Shown: positions 8,486-17,638 of the stretch, piece after piece
Layout: each line of letters begins with the position of its first letter
How positions within the stretch are numbered: the stretch's first letter is position 1
Assembly (NCBI GenBank): GCA_902800925.1
Contig: CADCGD010000012.1
Coordinates: 35,051-99,050, forward strand
Length of the DNA stretch: 64,000 nt
Reading direction: 5' to 3'
Source of the DNA: an uncultured Bacteroidales bacterium
GTDB taxonomy: Bacteria > Bacteroidota > Bacteroidia > Bacteroidales > Bacteroidaceae
Notes under the pieces: model-generated
What the model was told of the DNA's origin: nothing
The model's database searches: none
The model's input: the letters and a program-made list of their open reading frames with translations, nothing else
Made by a program: the position numbers and the translations under genes

Positions 8486-8526
8486 AAGAACGTAGCCTCC
8501 ACATCGGAAGCTACGTTCTTCTTTTT
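8486..8526. terminator. Bidirectional terminator between the 84-aa gene and the PP2C gene
   Basis: An 11-bp stem AAGAACGTAGC / GCTACGTTCTT flanked by A and T runs. It can stop the 84-aa gene transcript (plus) and the ten-gene kinase operon (minus). Confidence 0.85.
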
Positions 8527-8527
8527 A

Positions 8528-9274
8528 CTAATAACCGTCTGACTGACAGCGAGCAAGAATGATAGAAACGTTGTCGACGCCCCCACCCTCACAAGCCATA
8601 CGGTAGAGATCGGCAGCAGTGGCACCGTCGACAAGAGCCTGCTCCAATTGGTCGTCGGTGACCATGTCGCAGAGACCGTCGCTGCAGATGAGGAACAGAT
8701 CGTCGGAGAGCACCTTGCCAGTCATGTCGGTAATGTCGAGAGCACCATCCTTGCCACCACCCAGACAGTTGAGCAATAGCTTAGAGGCTTCGGGATTACC
8801 GGTCAAGCCACGCTCGGTTTGGTCAGCAGACAACTGGCGCAGCATGGCGTTACGCAAACGATAGGTACGACTGTCGCCGGCATTGATGAGCCACGTATGG
8901 CCATAGTGCCAAATGAGTCCCGTCAGCGTACAGCCCATAGGTAACTGTTGACCACGCTCGGCAGCCGTCTGGTTGAGACGTAGTGCAACGTCGCGTGTAG
9001 CCTGGCGGATATCGTCTTCGAAGGTGTCTCGGCCAATGATGTGTTCGCTGAAGCGCTGCTGAAGACTTTCCAAAGCATACTGACTGGCCTCCTCGCCATT
9101 CTCGTGTCCACCCATGCCGTCGGCCACGAGGAGCGTGAAGGAACCCTCGTCAGAAATGTCAACGGTCAGAGAGGCTACGTCGTCGCGCAGCAGCAATCCG
9201 TTGATGGCCAGCGCATCCTCATTATTGTCACGTACCAAGCCCTTGTGACAGAGGGCATCAATCTCAATTATCAT
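8528..9274 (-). CDS. PP2C-family Ser/Thr protein phosphatase
   Basis: 248 residues, a minimal PP2C catalytic domain without signal peptide. Metal-binding and core motifs: RDNNEDA, VADGMGGHENG, INAGDSRTYRLR, LSADQTERG, LICSDGLCDMV, and GGVDNVSIIL with the last metal Asp. It should remove phosphate from Ser/Thr in the cytoplasm and so reverse the kinase encoded in the same operon. It is the last gene of the operon; its ATG overlaps the FHA gene stop by 4 bp, so they are translated together. The class is close to PppA/PrpC/Stp phosphatases that partner with transmembrane kinases. Confidence 0.92.
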   Translation of the reverse strand: MIIEIDALCHKGLVRDNNEDALAINGLLLRDDVASLTVDISDEGSFTLLVADGMGGHENGEEASQYALESLQQRFSEHIIGRDTFEDDIRQATRDVALRLNQTAAERGQQLPMGCTLTGLIWHYGHTWLINAGDSRTYRLRNAMLRQLSADQTERGLTGNPEASKLLLNCLGGGKDGALDITDMTGKVLSDDLFLICSDGLCDMVTDDQLEQALVDGATAADLYRMACEGGGVDNVSIILARCQSDGY

Positions 9275-9837
9275 TCCACGACAAAATCAAGGGTTGCAAT
9301 GCGTACGCGACTGCCAAGGGCCAGCACGACGGGAGAACCCGGGGCGAGGCGCTGGTCGTTGACATAAGTTCCATTAGTAGTACCATTGTCGGTAATGGTC
9401 CATCCGGCAGCCGTGCGCCCAATGACGCCATGGTTGCTGGAAACATAGGTACACGAGGCCAACTGGGGCCACATGCCGCCAACACGACCGAAGGCACCCT
9501 CGGCAAGCGTCAGACGCAAACCGCTGCCTACCAGAGCGGTGGGCTGTGGCTTAGCGACGGCGGTGCCTTGGGGGACTGGCTGTATGGATGGTGCGGACTG
9601 TTTCGGCGGCACGGACTGTATCGGCGACACGGTCTGTTGTACGGGACGCATGTCGGTACCCGATGCCACCATGGCCAGGTACTTGCGACCAGCTATCAGG
9701 TCGTTGCCACACACGGGACACTCGGTACCGCGCTTGGGGCGTCGGCACACGGGGCACCACTTGAGTTCCTTTCCGCACTTGTCGCAGAAAGCGCTGTCTT
9801 CGGGCAGCATTTGTCTACATTCAGGGCATTGTATCAT
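9271..9837 (-). CDS. Double zinc-ribbon plus FHA-domain protein
   Basis: 188 residues. Residues 4-43 hold four Cys pairs (CPEC, CDKC, CPVC, CPVC), a double zinc ribbon. A Pro/Gln/Val-rich linker (about 60-100) leads to an FHA domain: FGRVGG, then SSNH (pThr-contacting Ser/His), GWTITDNGTTNGTYVN and LALGSRVRI. FHA domains bind phosphothreonine peptides, so this is the likely reader of the operon kinase's marks. It overlaps both neighbours by 4 bp (AAA gene upstream, PP2C downstream). FHA adaptors of this kind link kinase and phosphatase in T6SS (Fha) and in mycobacteria; no secretion genes are seen here. Confidence 0.9.
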   Translation of the reverse strand: MIQCPECRQMLPEDSAFCDKCGKELKWCPVCRRPKRGTECPVCGNDLIAGRKYLAMVASGTDMRPVQQTVSPIQSVPPKQSAPSIQPVPQGTAVAKPQPTALVGSGLRLTLAEGAFGRVGGMWPQLASCTYVSSNHGVIGRTAAGWTITDNGTTNGTYVNDQRLAPGSPVVLALGSRVRIATLDFVVE

Positions 9838-12800
9838 AGTACGTCCTCCATCTTGATTGTTTTACGTTCTTCGGGTGTATGTTCACCGCCCTCTTCGGCC
9901 AGACGGGCGGCAAGGTTGCTCTTGACATCGTCGAAGAGGTTGCGGGCTTCGCGGCCATTGCCAAACGAGCGACCACGGTTGTTGTACATCATGGTGAGCT
10001 TGCCACGGACAGCATTCTCAGCCATTGCGTCGAGCACGTAGCCGAACTCGTTGGCGTGAATCATAAAGATCTGGAACAGCTCGTCGGGGGTATAGTCCTC
10101 AAAGATGATGCGGTTGCGTGCAGGGAAACGGCTTTCGAAACCACTGTTAGCATGGATAAAGTCCTCCATCTCATGCGTATAACCTGCAGCGATACAGACA
10201 AACTTGCCGCGGTCGTTCTCCAAGCGTGTCACAAGGGTTTGCAGGGCCTTGTCACCATAACCACTACCGCTGCCGTAGTTATCGGCCAGCTGATAGGCCT
10301 CGTCGATGAACAGAATGCCACCCATGGCAGTGTCGATGACGTGGGATGTGATGTTTTCGGCATCGCCCATAAAGCGACCAACGAGTTTGCTGCGATCGAC
10401 CTCGACGACGTTGGGCGACGGCAGGGCCCCCATGGAGTAAAGAATCTTACCCATCAGACGGGCTACGGTTGTCTTGCCGGTACCGGGATTGCCTAGGAAT
10501 AAGTAGTGGCCCAGCGGAATCTCAGGACGGCGGTTCTCTAAGCGGGCACTCTCTATCTCATTATTGATGGTGTGAGCCAGCTTGGTAAGCGAGTTCTTGA
10601 CACCACTGAGACCGATGAGCTGGTTGAGTTCGGCGAGGCACTCGTCTATGGACACCTTGGCGGGCTCGACGTAAGGGATGTCGTCGAGGAAGGCTGTATG
10701 GATGAGTTCGGGAGTCCACTGATCGTAGGGAACAGTCCTGAGGCGGTTGTTGATGTTGGTCTTGGTCTCTTCGACCTTCTTCATGACCTCGCGGGCATTG
10801 CCAAACTTGTCGTCCTTCATAGCCACCATGTTGCGGAACATGTTGAGAGCTTTCATGCGCACCTCGTCGTCGGCCAGCGTGAAGTTGTACTTGCGGGCCT
10901 TGGCAGCACGCTCGTAGATTTCGAGGAGCTCGTCGGCAGTATAGTCGTCGATATGGATGGTGTGAGAGAAACGACTGCGCAGTCCCGGGTTGGAGTTCAT
11001 GAACGTTTCCATCTCCTTGGGATAACCCGCACAGATGACCACAAACTTGCCAGCCTCGTTCTCCATGCGCGTCAGCAACAACTTGATGGCATCACGTCCC
11101 TCGGAAGATGTGCTCTTGCCAGCCTCGTCCATGGGTTCGATGCCGTAGGCCTCATCGAGAAACAGCACGCCACCCATAGCCTCGTTGATGGCATCGTTCA
11201 TGTTCTTGGACGACTCATTGACGTACTGGCTGAGAATCTGGTCGGGCACCTTCTCGATGACACGGTCGGTGCTGGTGACACCCAAAGCCTTGAAAATCTT
11301 GCCAAAGGTGCGTGCTACGGTGGTCTTGCCGGTACCGGGTTTACCAGTAAGGACGAAGTTGAACTTGGTGAGTCCCTCGGCAGCCTCGCCCATCTCGACA
11401 AGTTGCTTCTGGACAGCGATATCCTGGGCGATGCGTCGTATGGCACTCTTGACACTCTCCATGCCAACAAACTGATCGAGTTCCTTCATGATGTCGTCGA
11501 CAGAAATTTCTTCAGTAGCTTCCTCGCCGACGAGATCGGTATACGTGAAGATGTCATCCTGCGCATCGCGCTTGCGATGGCGCTTCAGACAAGCGTCAAA
11601 GAGGTTGCGCACCTCGCGGGCATTGCCGAAAGTGTCGCTACGCTTGAGGTACATCTTGTCGAACACCTTGGGTAACATCTCTTCAGCTTTCTGGTCGAGG
11701 GTGAAGACGACTTGTTCGCCATTGCGCTTCTCATCATTGTGCTCCAACATCATGCGGAACAACTGCTCCAGTTCGCGGGCGCTGTAGTCAGGAAACTCAA
11801 TGGTGACATTACAGCGCGACGGTATACCGGGGTTCATACGTACAAAGTCGGCCATCTCCTTGGTATAACCTGCCATGATGCAGACAAACTCACCCTTGCG
11901 GTTCTCCAACAGGTTGAGAATGGTGTTGACGGCATCCATGCCGTAGCTGCCTTTGTCACCGCTGCTGCCTTTGAGCGCATAGGCCTCGTCGATGAACAGC
12001 ACACCACCCATGGCCTGATTGACGTAGCGCCTGACATTGGCCTCGGAGTCGCCCACATACTGTCCGATAAGGTCCTTTCCGGAAATCTCGACAAACTGAC
12101 CTGTGGGCAGGGCACCGATGGCATTGAGCACCTCGCCGAACTTACGTGCAAAGGTGGTCTTGCCAGTACCTGGGTTGCCAGTGAAGAGGTAGTGGTCCTT
12201 CAGCAGTTTTTCGTTCATGCCGTTATCCTTTTTCTTCTTGACATTCTTGACGATGGCACGAATCTCGTCCTTGACGCTGTCAAGTCCGATGTAGTTGTCG
12301 AGGTCGGCCAGTATCTCCTCCTCGCTCCTGGGGATGAAACACTCAGCGTCATCGATATCCTGGGCATCAACGCTCTGGCTGCCGCGGTCGTAGGCACGGA
12401 AGATGAGGTCGGCAGCCACCTTCTCAGCCAAGTGACCATTGACGAAGCCCGTATCCTTCTGGCGCATGTACCACGCAAAGTGGCTATGCAGCTTAGGCAA
12501 CAGGTCGTCGCCAATGGCGGCCTTGTACTTCTCGGTGAGCACGCTGACGGTCAGGTCGATGAGGTTCTGGATGTCGAAGGCATCGAGCTTGAACTCATGC
12601 TCGAACAATCGACGCTCACCTTTGTTGTTGTCGAAGAATCCCAGCATGTCATTGAGCAGGCCACAGAGCACTACGATGGGGGCACCCTCGCTGTTGCGCA
12701 TGCGGGTAAACAACTTATCGAGCTGGTTAACCTCCTTAGACTTGTCGGTGGGCAACAGTTTCTGGGCATTGGTGATGAGCAGGATACCATCTTTCAGAGC

Positions 12801-13154
12801 ACCCATCTTCTTGTCGAAGTCTCCGAGGAACTCATTCCAGTCAGCGGCATCGACACGTGTGACTGCCTGCTTGGCAATGCCGCTGGCCATCATTTTCGAC
12901 GTCACAAAATTGGCTATGAAGTTCTTGCCCGTTCCTGAGTCGCCGAGGATGAGACTGTCGAAGCCCATCTTGGTACCGTTCTGTGCCACGACCTTGGCTA
13001 TCTTGAGTTTCTTGTCCAGGTCGTCGAGCAAGGGGATGATGTTGTCCTTGCCGATGAGTCCCTCCTGGGTGGTCTCTTGTATAAGTGCTTCGCCGCAGAA
13101 ACGACAGAAGCATGCATCGGGGCGGTTTTCTTTTCCGCAAGCTTTACATATCAT
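9834..13154 (-). CDS. Zinc-ribbon protein with four tandem CbxX/EccA-type AAA modules
   Basis: 1106 residues, cytoplasmic. An N-terminal zinc ribbon (CKAC...CRFCG, residues 3-20) precedes four P-loop modules. Module 1 (Walker A GDSGTGKN at 71) is degenerate: its Walker B reads LLITNAQ instead of hhhhDE. Modules 2-4 have GNPGTGKTT/GKPGTGKTT (326, 604, 888), Walker B FIDEAYAL/FLDEAYGI/FIDEAYQL, and Arg fingers in PSRC, RSRF and ESRF contexts. Each is preceded by a LDxxVGMESVK-like helix typical of CbxX/CfqX and ESX EccA ATPases, which remodel protein complexes. Four modules in one chain is unusual; EccA and CbbX have one and form hexamers. It is the probable effector of the kinase/FHA pair. Confidence 0.88.
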   Translation of the reverse strand: MICKACGKENRPDACFCRFCGEALIQETTQEGLIGKDNIIPLLDDLDKKLKIAKVVAQNGTKMGFDSLILGDSGTGKNFIANFVTSKMMASGIAKQAVTRVDAADWNEFLGDFDKKMGALKDGILLITNAQKLLPTDKSKEVNQLDKLFTRMRNSEGAPIVVLCGLLNDMLGFFDNNKGERRLFEHEFKLDAFDIQNLIDLTVSVLTEKYKAAIGDDLLPKLHSHFAWYMRQKDTGFVNGHLAEKVAADLIFRAYDRGSQSVDAQDIDDAECFIPRSEEEILADLDNYIGLDSVKDEIRAIVKNVKKKKDNGMNEKLLKDHYLFTGNPGTGKTTFARKFGEVLNAIGALPTGQFVEISGKDLIGQYVGDSEANVRRYVNQAMGGVLFIDEAYALKGSSGDKGSYGMDAVNTILNLLENRKGEFVCIMAGYTKEMADFVRMNPGIPSRCNVTIEFPDYSARELEQLFRMMLEHNDEKRNGEQVVFTLDQKAEEMLPKVFDKMYLKRSDTFGNAREVRNLFDACLKRHRKRDAQDDIFTYTDLVGEEATEEISVDDIMKELDQFVGMESVKSAIRRIAQDIAVQKQLVEMGEAAEGLTKFNFVLTGKPGTGKTTVARTFGKIFKALGVTSTDRVIEKVPDQILSQYVNESSKNMNDAINEAMGGVLFLDEAYGIEPMDEAGKSTSSEGRDAIKLLLTRMENEAGKFVVICAGYPKEMETFMNSNPGLRSRFSHTIHIDDYTADELLEIYERAAKARKYNFTLADDEVRMKALNMFRNMVAMKDDKFGNAREVMKKVEETKTNINNRLRTVPYDQWTPELIHTAFLDDIPYVEPAKVSIDECLAELNQLIGLSGVKNSLTKLAHTINNEIESARLENRRPEIPLGHYLFLGNPGTGKTTVARLMGKILYSMGALPSPNVVEVDRSKLVGRFMGDAENITSHVIDTAMGGILFIDEAYQLADNYGSGSGYGDKALQTLVTRLENDRGKFVCIAAGYTHEMEDFIHANSGFESRFPARNRIIFEDYTPDELFQIFMIHANEFGYVLDAMAENAVRGKLTMMYNNRGRSFGNGREARNLFDDVKSNLAARLAEEGGEHTPEERKTIKMEDVL

Positions 13155-13165
13155 AGGGGTAGCTA

Positions 13166-16100
13166 TTAGGGGTTAGAGGATTCTGTTTTTTTCTCGCTCA
13201 TCTTCATCAGCTGGTCTAATGAGACAGATTTCTCGCCAGACGATGCGGGAGCAGCAGGAGCGGCAGCAGGTTGCGAAGACTCCTCGCGCTGGGGCTGAGC
13301 AGCAGGCTTAGCCTTAGGCTGAGCGGTCTCACTTGCTGCAGGCTGGGCAGTCTCCGTAGTCTTTGGTTGGGTGGTCTCCTTAGCCTTGGGCTTGGTGGTC
13401 TCCTTGACCTTGGGGTTCTCTTCAGCGGCGGCATTGTCGGCAGCCTCGGCAGCGGCTACGGTGGCAGCAATCTTGTTGATGGCTGCAAGGGTTGCCTCGT
13501 CGACAGCACCCGTAGCCTCCAGACCGTTGGCCTGCTGGAAAGCCTTAACGACCTTCTCCGTACCACGGCCATAGTCACCATCAGGTTTGTTGCGCGTGAG
13601 ACCACGGTCTAACAGGAATTGCTGGAGCGTCCTGACGGCATCGCCCTGGTCGCCCCGCTTGAGAGTCTGCTGCAGCAATGGCGGCAACTCGGCCTCTGCT
13701 TCTGCTGCTGGGGTGAAACCAAAGAACTCGACGAAAGGTGCGGAGAAACGGCTGAAGCGCTCGCTCTGAGGAATGAGCAGGCTAAACGACATCAGTACCC
13801 ACATTACAACGATGAAGATCAGCACGAAGATGCCACGCACCTTGAGGTCGCCCTTCCACTGACCCAGTTCATGGTCGTTGAACGCACCGTTGAGCGAGGA
13901 GTCAAACTCATCATCGTCGCCAAAGGCATAGTCGAGGGGTTCGAGCACCTTCTCGTCGAAGCCGGGCTTAGTGAACTTGCGGGCACGACGGGCATACTTG
14001 CTCGGTGAGAATACTGTCTTCCAGCTGAAGAAGCCCAGCACGGCGAGCACAATGACGACATAGAAGTAGAGCACAAACTTGCCAAGGAAAAGGACGAGGA
14101 CATAGAGTATGCCGGCAACAATGCCGCCAGCAATGAGGGAAGCTAGACAGCCAATATTCTCTTCGTCGTCCTTCAGCGAGTTGATCCAGATACCCAGTCC
14201 GAAGAGCAGACCGACAATCCAGATGTAGCTCTTCAGGTTCAGCGACTCGGTGTCGACCAGCGGATGCTCGATAATAGACAGCACCAGCATGAGCAATAGC
14301 AGCAGACCAGGCAAGACTGCCAAGAGCATGGTGAGCACATACTGCAGCACGTTGAAGGCCACGAGTTTGCGGATTTTACCCTTGCCTTCACTCAGCAGGC
14401 GGGCTGCCTCTTCTTTGGCCTCGCAGTAGCGCTGTACGATGTCCATGTCTGGGTCAATCTTTGCCAGGTCCTCCACATAGTCAGCCAACAGCTGCTCGTA
14501 GGTAAACTGAGGCTTCATGTTGACTGTGGGGTCTTCCTGATGACATACAGCTAAGAAACCTTGCAAACCCTTGGTTTCATACTCGTACTTGAGTGTCTTC
14601 TTACTCTCGCTAAGAGCCTCCTTGGCAGTAGTGACGGTCTTGCCGGAATCGGTGAAGAGGTATGTAGGCGTAGCACCGTAGCCCTTAATGATGCGCATCC
14701 ACGATATCTGGACGAAGTAGTTGTCGTCCTTCGGTCCCAGTTTCTCCTGAAAGTCGTTGGCCTGATTGTCGGTGCACAGATAGTACCAGCTCTCCTGGTT
14801 GCTGAAGTGGGAGCCCTTGGTGGCAAAGAAGTTGTGCAGGAACTTATACTCGTCGCGGTCGATGATGCTGGCAGCCACATTGATGATGACGTCGGCAGAA
14901 ATCTGGCGGTTCAGCGGAGCATGCTCCTTTCGCTCCCAGACGCTGCGTACCTTGGTGATATCGCCCTCACAGACGTTCCAGAAGATGTTGTATATTTGGT
15001 TCAGGAAACGTCCCAATGCCTCGCCTGTCATAGCATAGTCCGGGTGGTTGCGATCGTTAATGAGGTTGATGTCCGACAGTGGGTCAATGGTCTGTATGAT
15101 GTGCATGTAGGGCACGGCAAAACCTGCCTCATCAGTTTCGATGAGTTCGATAGAGCGCACCTTATCAGCATTGCGCACACGTACCCACTCCTTGAAAATG
15201 TCGGACTCGATGTCGGCCTTGCTTTCATCGTCGAGCAGGGCTTCATTGCAGAAGTTGCTGATATCCGTGAGCTCGACACAGTCGCGCTCCATCTTTTCGC
15301 CCGTAGTGCGCGAGAAGCCTGACAGCGTGAAAGGGTAGGTGGAATCGAGCGCCATAATGGCGGCAAAGTATCCCAGTTCGTTGTCTTTTTTGAAACGCTC
15401 CTCAACGATGTCATGTATCGCGAAGGCCAACTTGGGGTAGAGGTTTTGCAGCCATTTCTCTACATCTCCCTTGTATAGGTACCTGATGGCCAGTTCGCGG
15501 TCTTGCGACATACAGTCGGCCAGTTCCTTGGGTGTATTGGCAACGAGGTGCTGGACGGCATTGAACGTGATTTTCAGATCGGGAATGAGGTCTGCCTCGT
15601 CGACGGTGAGTTCTTCACCCTCAAGGACGGCCGTAATCTCCTTCATACCCCAGCGCTTGTCAGGCTTACAGATGAGCAATCCGCGACATATCTTGTTCAG
15701 GGGGTTGGGCATGTCGTCCGGAATGGTGATACGCCCTTTCTTCTTGTCCATAGCCAGCTCCTGTTCTTGCTGCAGGAATTTCTCTTCGCCCAGCCACAGC
15801 GAGAGGATGGTCATACCCAAGGAGTAGAAGTCGGCCTTGTCGGTGAGTTCGCAATACCTCTTTCCGTCGGCAGGATTGGTAGTGATATTATCCTCGTCAT
15901 ACATCTCCGGAGCGGCGTAGACGATGGTACGTGTCGGTTCGGTGTTGACAGAGCCTCTCTCTGTGAGCACGTCGGCAATGCCGAAGTCGCAGAGTACACT
16001 GTCCCACGACGTGGTGTCGCGCAGCAGGATGTTGGCGGGCTTTACGTCCTTATGAATGACACCGGCCTTATGCATGGTGTCGAGGGCCAGGGCAGTCTTG

Positions 16101-16651
16101 ATGGCGATGGCGGTGATGGCCTGGGCATTGCCCTTGAGGTCTACCGACGCCGCACTACCACCTGAGACAAACTCTAACAGTTCGAAGTCGTCGGCAAAGT
16201 CGACAATCTCGACCAGTACGTGCTGGTCGTTGAGCTGCTGCAGCGTGGGCATCACCTTCATGTTGGTATGGAAGTCGGGATTGCACACCTTCAGTGCATA
16301 GCGCCGCTTGCCATCGTTGACGATGTAGACATTGCCCTCTGAGCCACTACCTATCTGCTTCTCTATGTTGTAGTTTTTCCCTCCGACGGTTATGCTTCCA
16401 CCCACCTGCATATCAGCAGGAGGCAGCTGACCGCCTGCAGCCACAGTTTGATCTGCGACAGCTGTCTTCTGCGGAGCCACGGCGGTCTTTTGCGGAGCAA
16501 CAGCAGTCTTTTGTGGGGCAACAGCCGTCTTTTGCGGTGCTACAGCTGTCTTTTGTGGTGCTACAGCAGTTTTCTGTGGTGCAACAGCCGTTTTCTGTGG
16601 TGCAACAGCCGTCTTCTGCGGGGGTTGTGGTTTATTCTGTTCTTCCATCAT
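13166..16651 (-). CDS. Transmembrane Ser/Thr protein kinase with peptidoglycan-binding tail
   Basis: 1161 residues. Residues 11-66 are eight PQKTAVA heptads. The kinase domain (about 96-350) is complete: glycine loop GSGSEGNV, Lys121 in YALKV, Asp202 in HKDVKPANIL, DFG at 222 and AAPEM. A roughly 350-residue region without recognised motif follows, then five or six hydrophobic segments (about 770-960), a PG_binding_1 domain (LKRGDQGDAVRTLQQFL...DGDYGRGT...VKAFQQANGL) and a Lys/Pro/Ala/Thr-rich tail. If the number of spans is odd, the PG domain is periplasmic and could sense the wall, as PASTA domains do in PknB; spans between 14000 and 14330 are hard to count. The last codons lie in a repeat containing AGGGGTTAGAGG on the plus strand. 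Confidence 0.88.
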   Translation of the reverse strand: MMEEQNKPQPPQKTAVAPQKTAVAPQKTAVAPQKTAVAPQKTAVAPQKTAVAPQKTAVAPQKTAVADQTVAAGGQLPPADMQVGGSITVGGKNYNIEKQIGSGSEGNVYIVNDGKRRYALKVCNPDFHTNMKVMPTLQQLNDQHVLVEIVDFADDFELLEFVSGGSAASVDLKGNAQAITAIAIKTALALDTMHKAGVIHKDVKPANILLRDTTSWDSVLCDFGIADVLTERGSVNTEPTRTIVYAAPEMYDEDNITTNPADGKRYCELTDKADFYSLGMTILSLWLGEEKFLQQEQELAMDKKKGRITIPDDMPNPLNKICRGLLICKPDKRWGMKEITAVLEGEELTVDEADLIPDLKITFNAVQHLVANTPKELADCMSQDRELAIRYLYKGDVEKWLQNLYPKLAFAIHDIVEERFKKDNELGYFAAIMALDSTYPFTLSGFSRTTGEKMERDCVELTDISNFCNEALLDDESKADIESDIFKEWVRVRNADKVRSIELIETDEAGFAVPYMHIIQTIDPLSDINLINDRNHPDYAMTGEALGRFLNQIYNIFWNVCEGDITKVRSVWERKEHAPLNRQISADVIINVAASIIDRDEYKFLHNFFATKGSHFSNQESWYYLCTDNQANDFQEKLGPKDDNYFVQISWMRIIKGYGATPTYLFTDSGKTVTTAKEALSESKKTLKYEYETKGLQGFLAVCHQEDPTVNMKPQFTYEQLLADYVEDLAKIDPDMDIVQRYCEAKEEAARLLSEGKGKIRKLVAFNVLQYVLTMLLAVLPGLLLLLMLVLSIIEHPLVDTESLNLKSYIWIVGLLFGLGIWINSLKDDEENIGCLASLIAGGIVAGILYVLVLFLGKFVLYFYVVIVLAVLGFFSWKTVFSPSKYARRARKFTKPGFDEKVLEPLDYAFGDDDEFDSSLNGAFNDHELGQWKGDLKVRGIFVLIFIVVMWVLMSFSLLIPQSERFSRFSAPFVEFFGFTPAAEAEAELPPLLQQTLKRGDQGDAVRTLQQFLLDRGLTRNKPDGDYGRGTEKVVKAFQQANGLEATGAVDEATLAAINKIAATVAAAEAADNAAAEENPKVKETTKPKAKETTQPKTTETAQPAASETAQPKAKPAAQPQREESSQPAAAPAAPASSGEKSVSLDQLMKMSEKKTESSNP
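13167..13180 (+). repeat. AGGGGTTAGAGG repeat at the kinase gene 3' end
   Basis: TTAGGGGTTAGAGGA covers the last codons and stop of the kinase gene (as CCTCTAACCCC on its sense strand). The same 12-mer occurs twice in the VirE gene and once (reverse) before the glycosyltransferase at 58411. Confidence 0.5.
16454..16621 (-). repeat. Eight tandem 21-bp repeats coding PQKTAVA
   Basis: Eight 21-bp units at the kinase N-terminus. Two adjacent units near 16572-16613 are identical and the others differ mainly at third positions. Copy number can change by slippage without loss of frame. Each unit supplies one Thr, a possible autophosphorylation and FHA-docking site (inference). Confidence 0.9.
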
Positions 16652-16656
16652 AGCGA

Positions 16657-17610
16657 TTATCTTTTATATACTTTCTTTTCATGATAGTCGTAGATTTCTA
16701 CGGCACCCTCGGTACCGGCATCAACGATCTCCCATTGTTTCCAATTGGGGTCGCTAACCCACTTGCCGCCAAATTCACGGAAGCTGCAAGCCTCAGGACT
16801 GCTATGGGTGACGTGACAGTGGTTGCACTGCCACACCATCGTTTCTTGAGGGTTGATGCCGTAGAATACCTCAGTGGCAATCTCGATAACAGCCTGCTTG
16901 CGAGCGGTGAAGTAGTTGCGTTGCTCTTGGGGAGTGGTACCAGCCGGCGGCAGCATCTCTTCCAGCACGCGGTCGGTGTCATCGACGGTCTTCTTAAACT
17001 CAGTGAGTATGGCCTCGCGACTACGGGTAGACTTGGTGACCTTTGAGACCTTAGGAACTTCGGCGGGCGTAAAGCCCACTTTTGCCATCAGCTCACGGTA
17101 GCGCTTCTCGACATCACTCAATTCACGGGGCTTTGCAGCTTCAGCCTCAATGGCTTCTTCGCGTTCGAGGGCCTCTAACTCAGCCTGCAACTCAGCCATG
17201 CGCCGCATCAGACGAGCTGTCTCTTGTACCTTCGGGTCGGCCTTAGCCTTCTCGACGGCCATACGGGCGGCACGCGACAGCGGTTTGCCACACTGTCGAC
17301 AGAACGGACGGAAATTGCGGACTCCACAGTCGGGACATAGAACGCCGTCGGCTGGCATACCACACTCCGGACAGTCCATATCGTCGGGGGTCATCGGTGC
17401 ACCACAGAATGTACAGTAGTCAACAACCTTCCAGCCACAGACGGGACACAGTTCCATATCGGCACTGATAGCCGCACCACACTTGGGACACACACCATCG
17501 GCCTCGCGGGTCTGCATGGCACTGCTTGTGGCGGTGGCATTTGCTGGGGCGGTATGTGTCTGTGTCCGTACCTCCTCGCGCTGACGCATTCTTACATTAT
17601 CTTCTGCCAT
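16657..17610 (-). CDS. Multi-zinc-ribbon coiled-coil protein, unknown function
   Basis: 317 residues, cytoplasmic. A disordered N-terminus is followed (about residues 41-135) by six Cys pairs in three zinc ribbons: CPKC/CPVC, CTFC/CPEC and CPDC/CRQC. A basic stretch, a Glu/Ala/Leu-rich coiled coil (about 140-195), a Lys/Ser/Thr-rich linker (VPKVSKVTKSTRSRE) and a C-terminal domain with CNHC and one further Cys (SPEAC) follow. No enzyme motif is visible. It lies 5 bp upstream of the kinase start, so it is a close partner, perhaps a scaffold or kinase substrate. The same ribbon type occurs on the FHA and AAA proteins of the operon. Confidence 0.8.
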   Translation of the reverse strand: MAEDNVRMRQREEVRTQTHTAPANATATSSAMQTREADGVCPKCGAAISADMELCPVCGWKVVDYCTFCGAPMTPDDMDCPECGMPADGVLCPDCGVRNFRPFCRQCGKPLSRAARMAVEKAKADPKVQETARLMRRMAELQAELEALEREEAIEAEAAKPRELSDVEKRYRELMAKVGFTPAEVPKVSKVTKSTRSREAILTEFKKTVDDTDRVLEEMLPPAGTTPQEQRNYFTARKQAVIEIATEVFYGINPQETMVWQCNHCHVTHSSPEACSFREFGGKWVSDPNWKQWEIVDAGTEGAVEIYDYHEKKVYKR

Positions 17611-17638
17611 ATTTTTAGAAAGGAATAATTATTAATAT

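Noticed and set aside
10572-12938. Open frames on the plus strand opposite the AAA gene
   Set aside because: They are complements of the four repeated AAA modules; the minus strand has all the Walker motifs.
16454-16621. CRISPR or DNA-level iterons in the kinase gene
   Set aside because: Contiguous coding repeats with third-position changes; best explained as a protein repeat.
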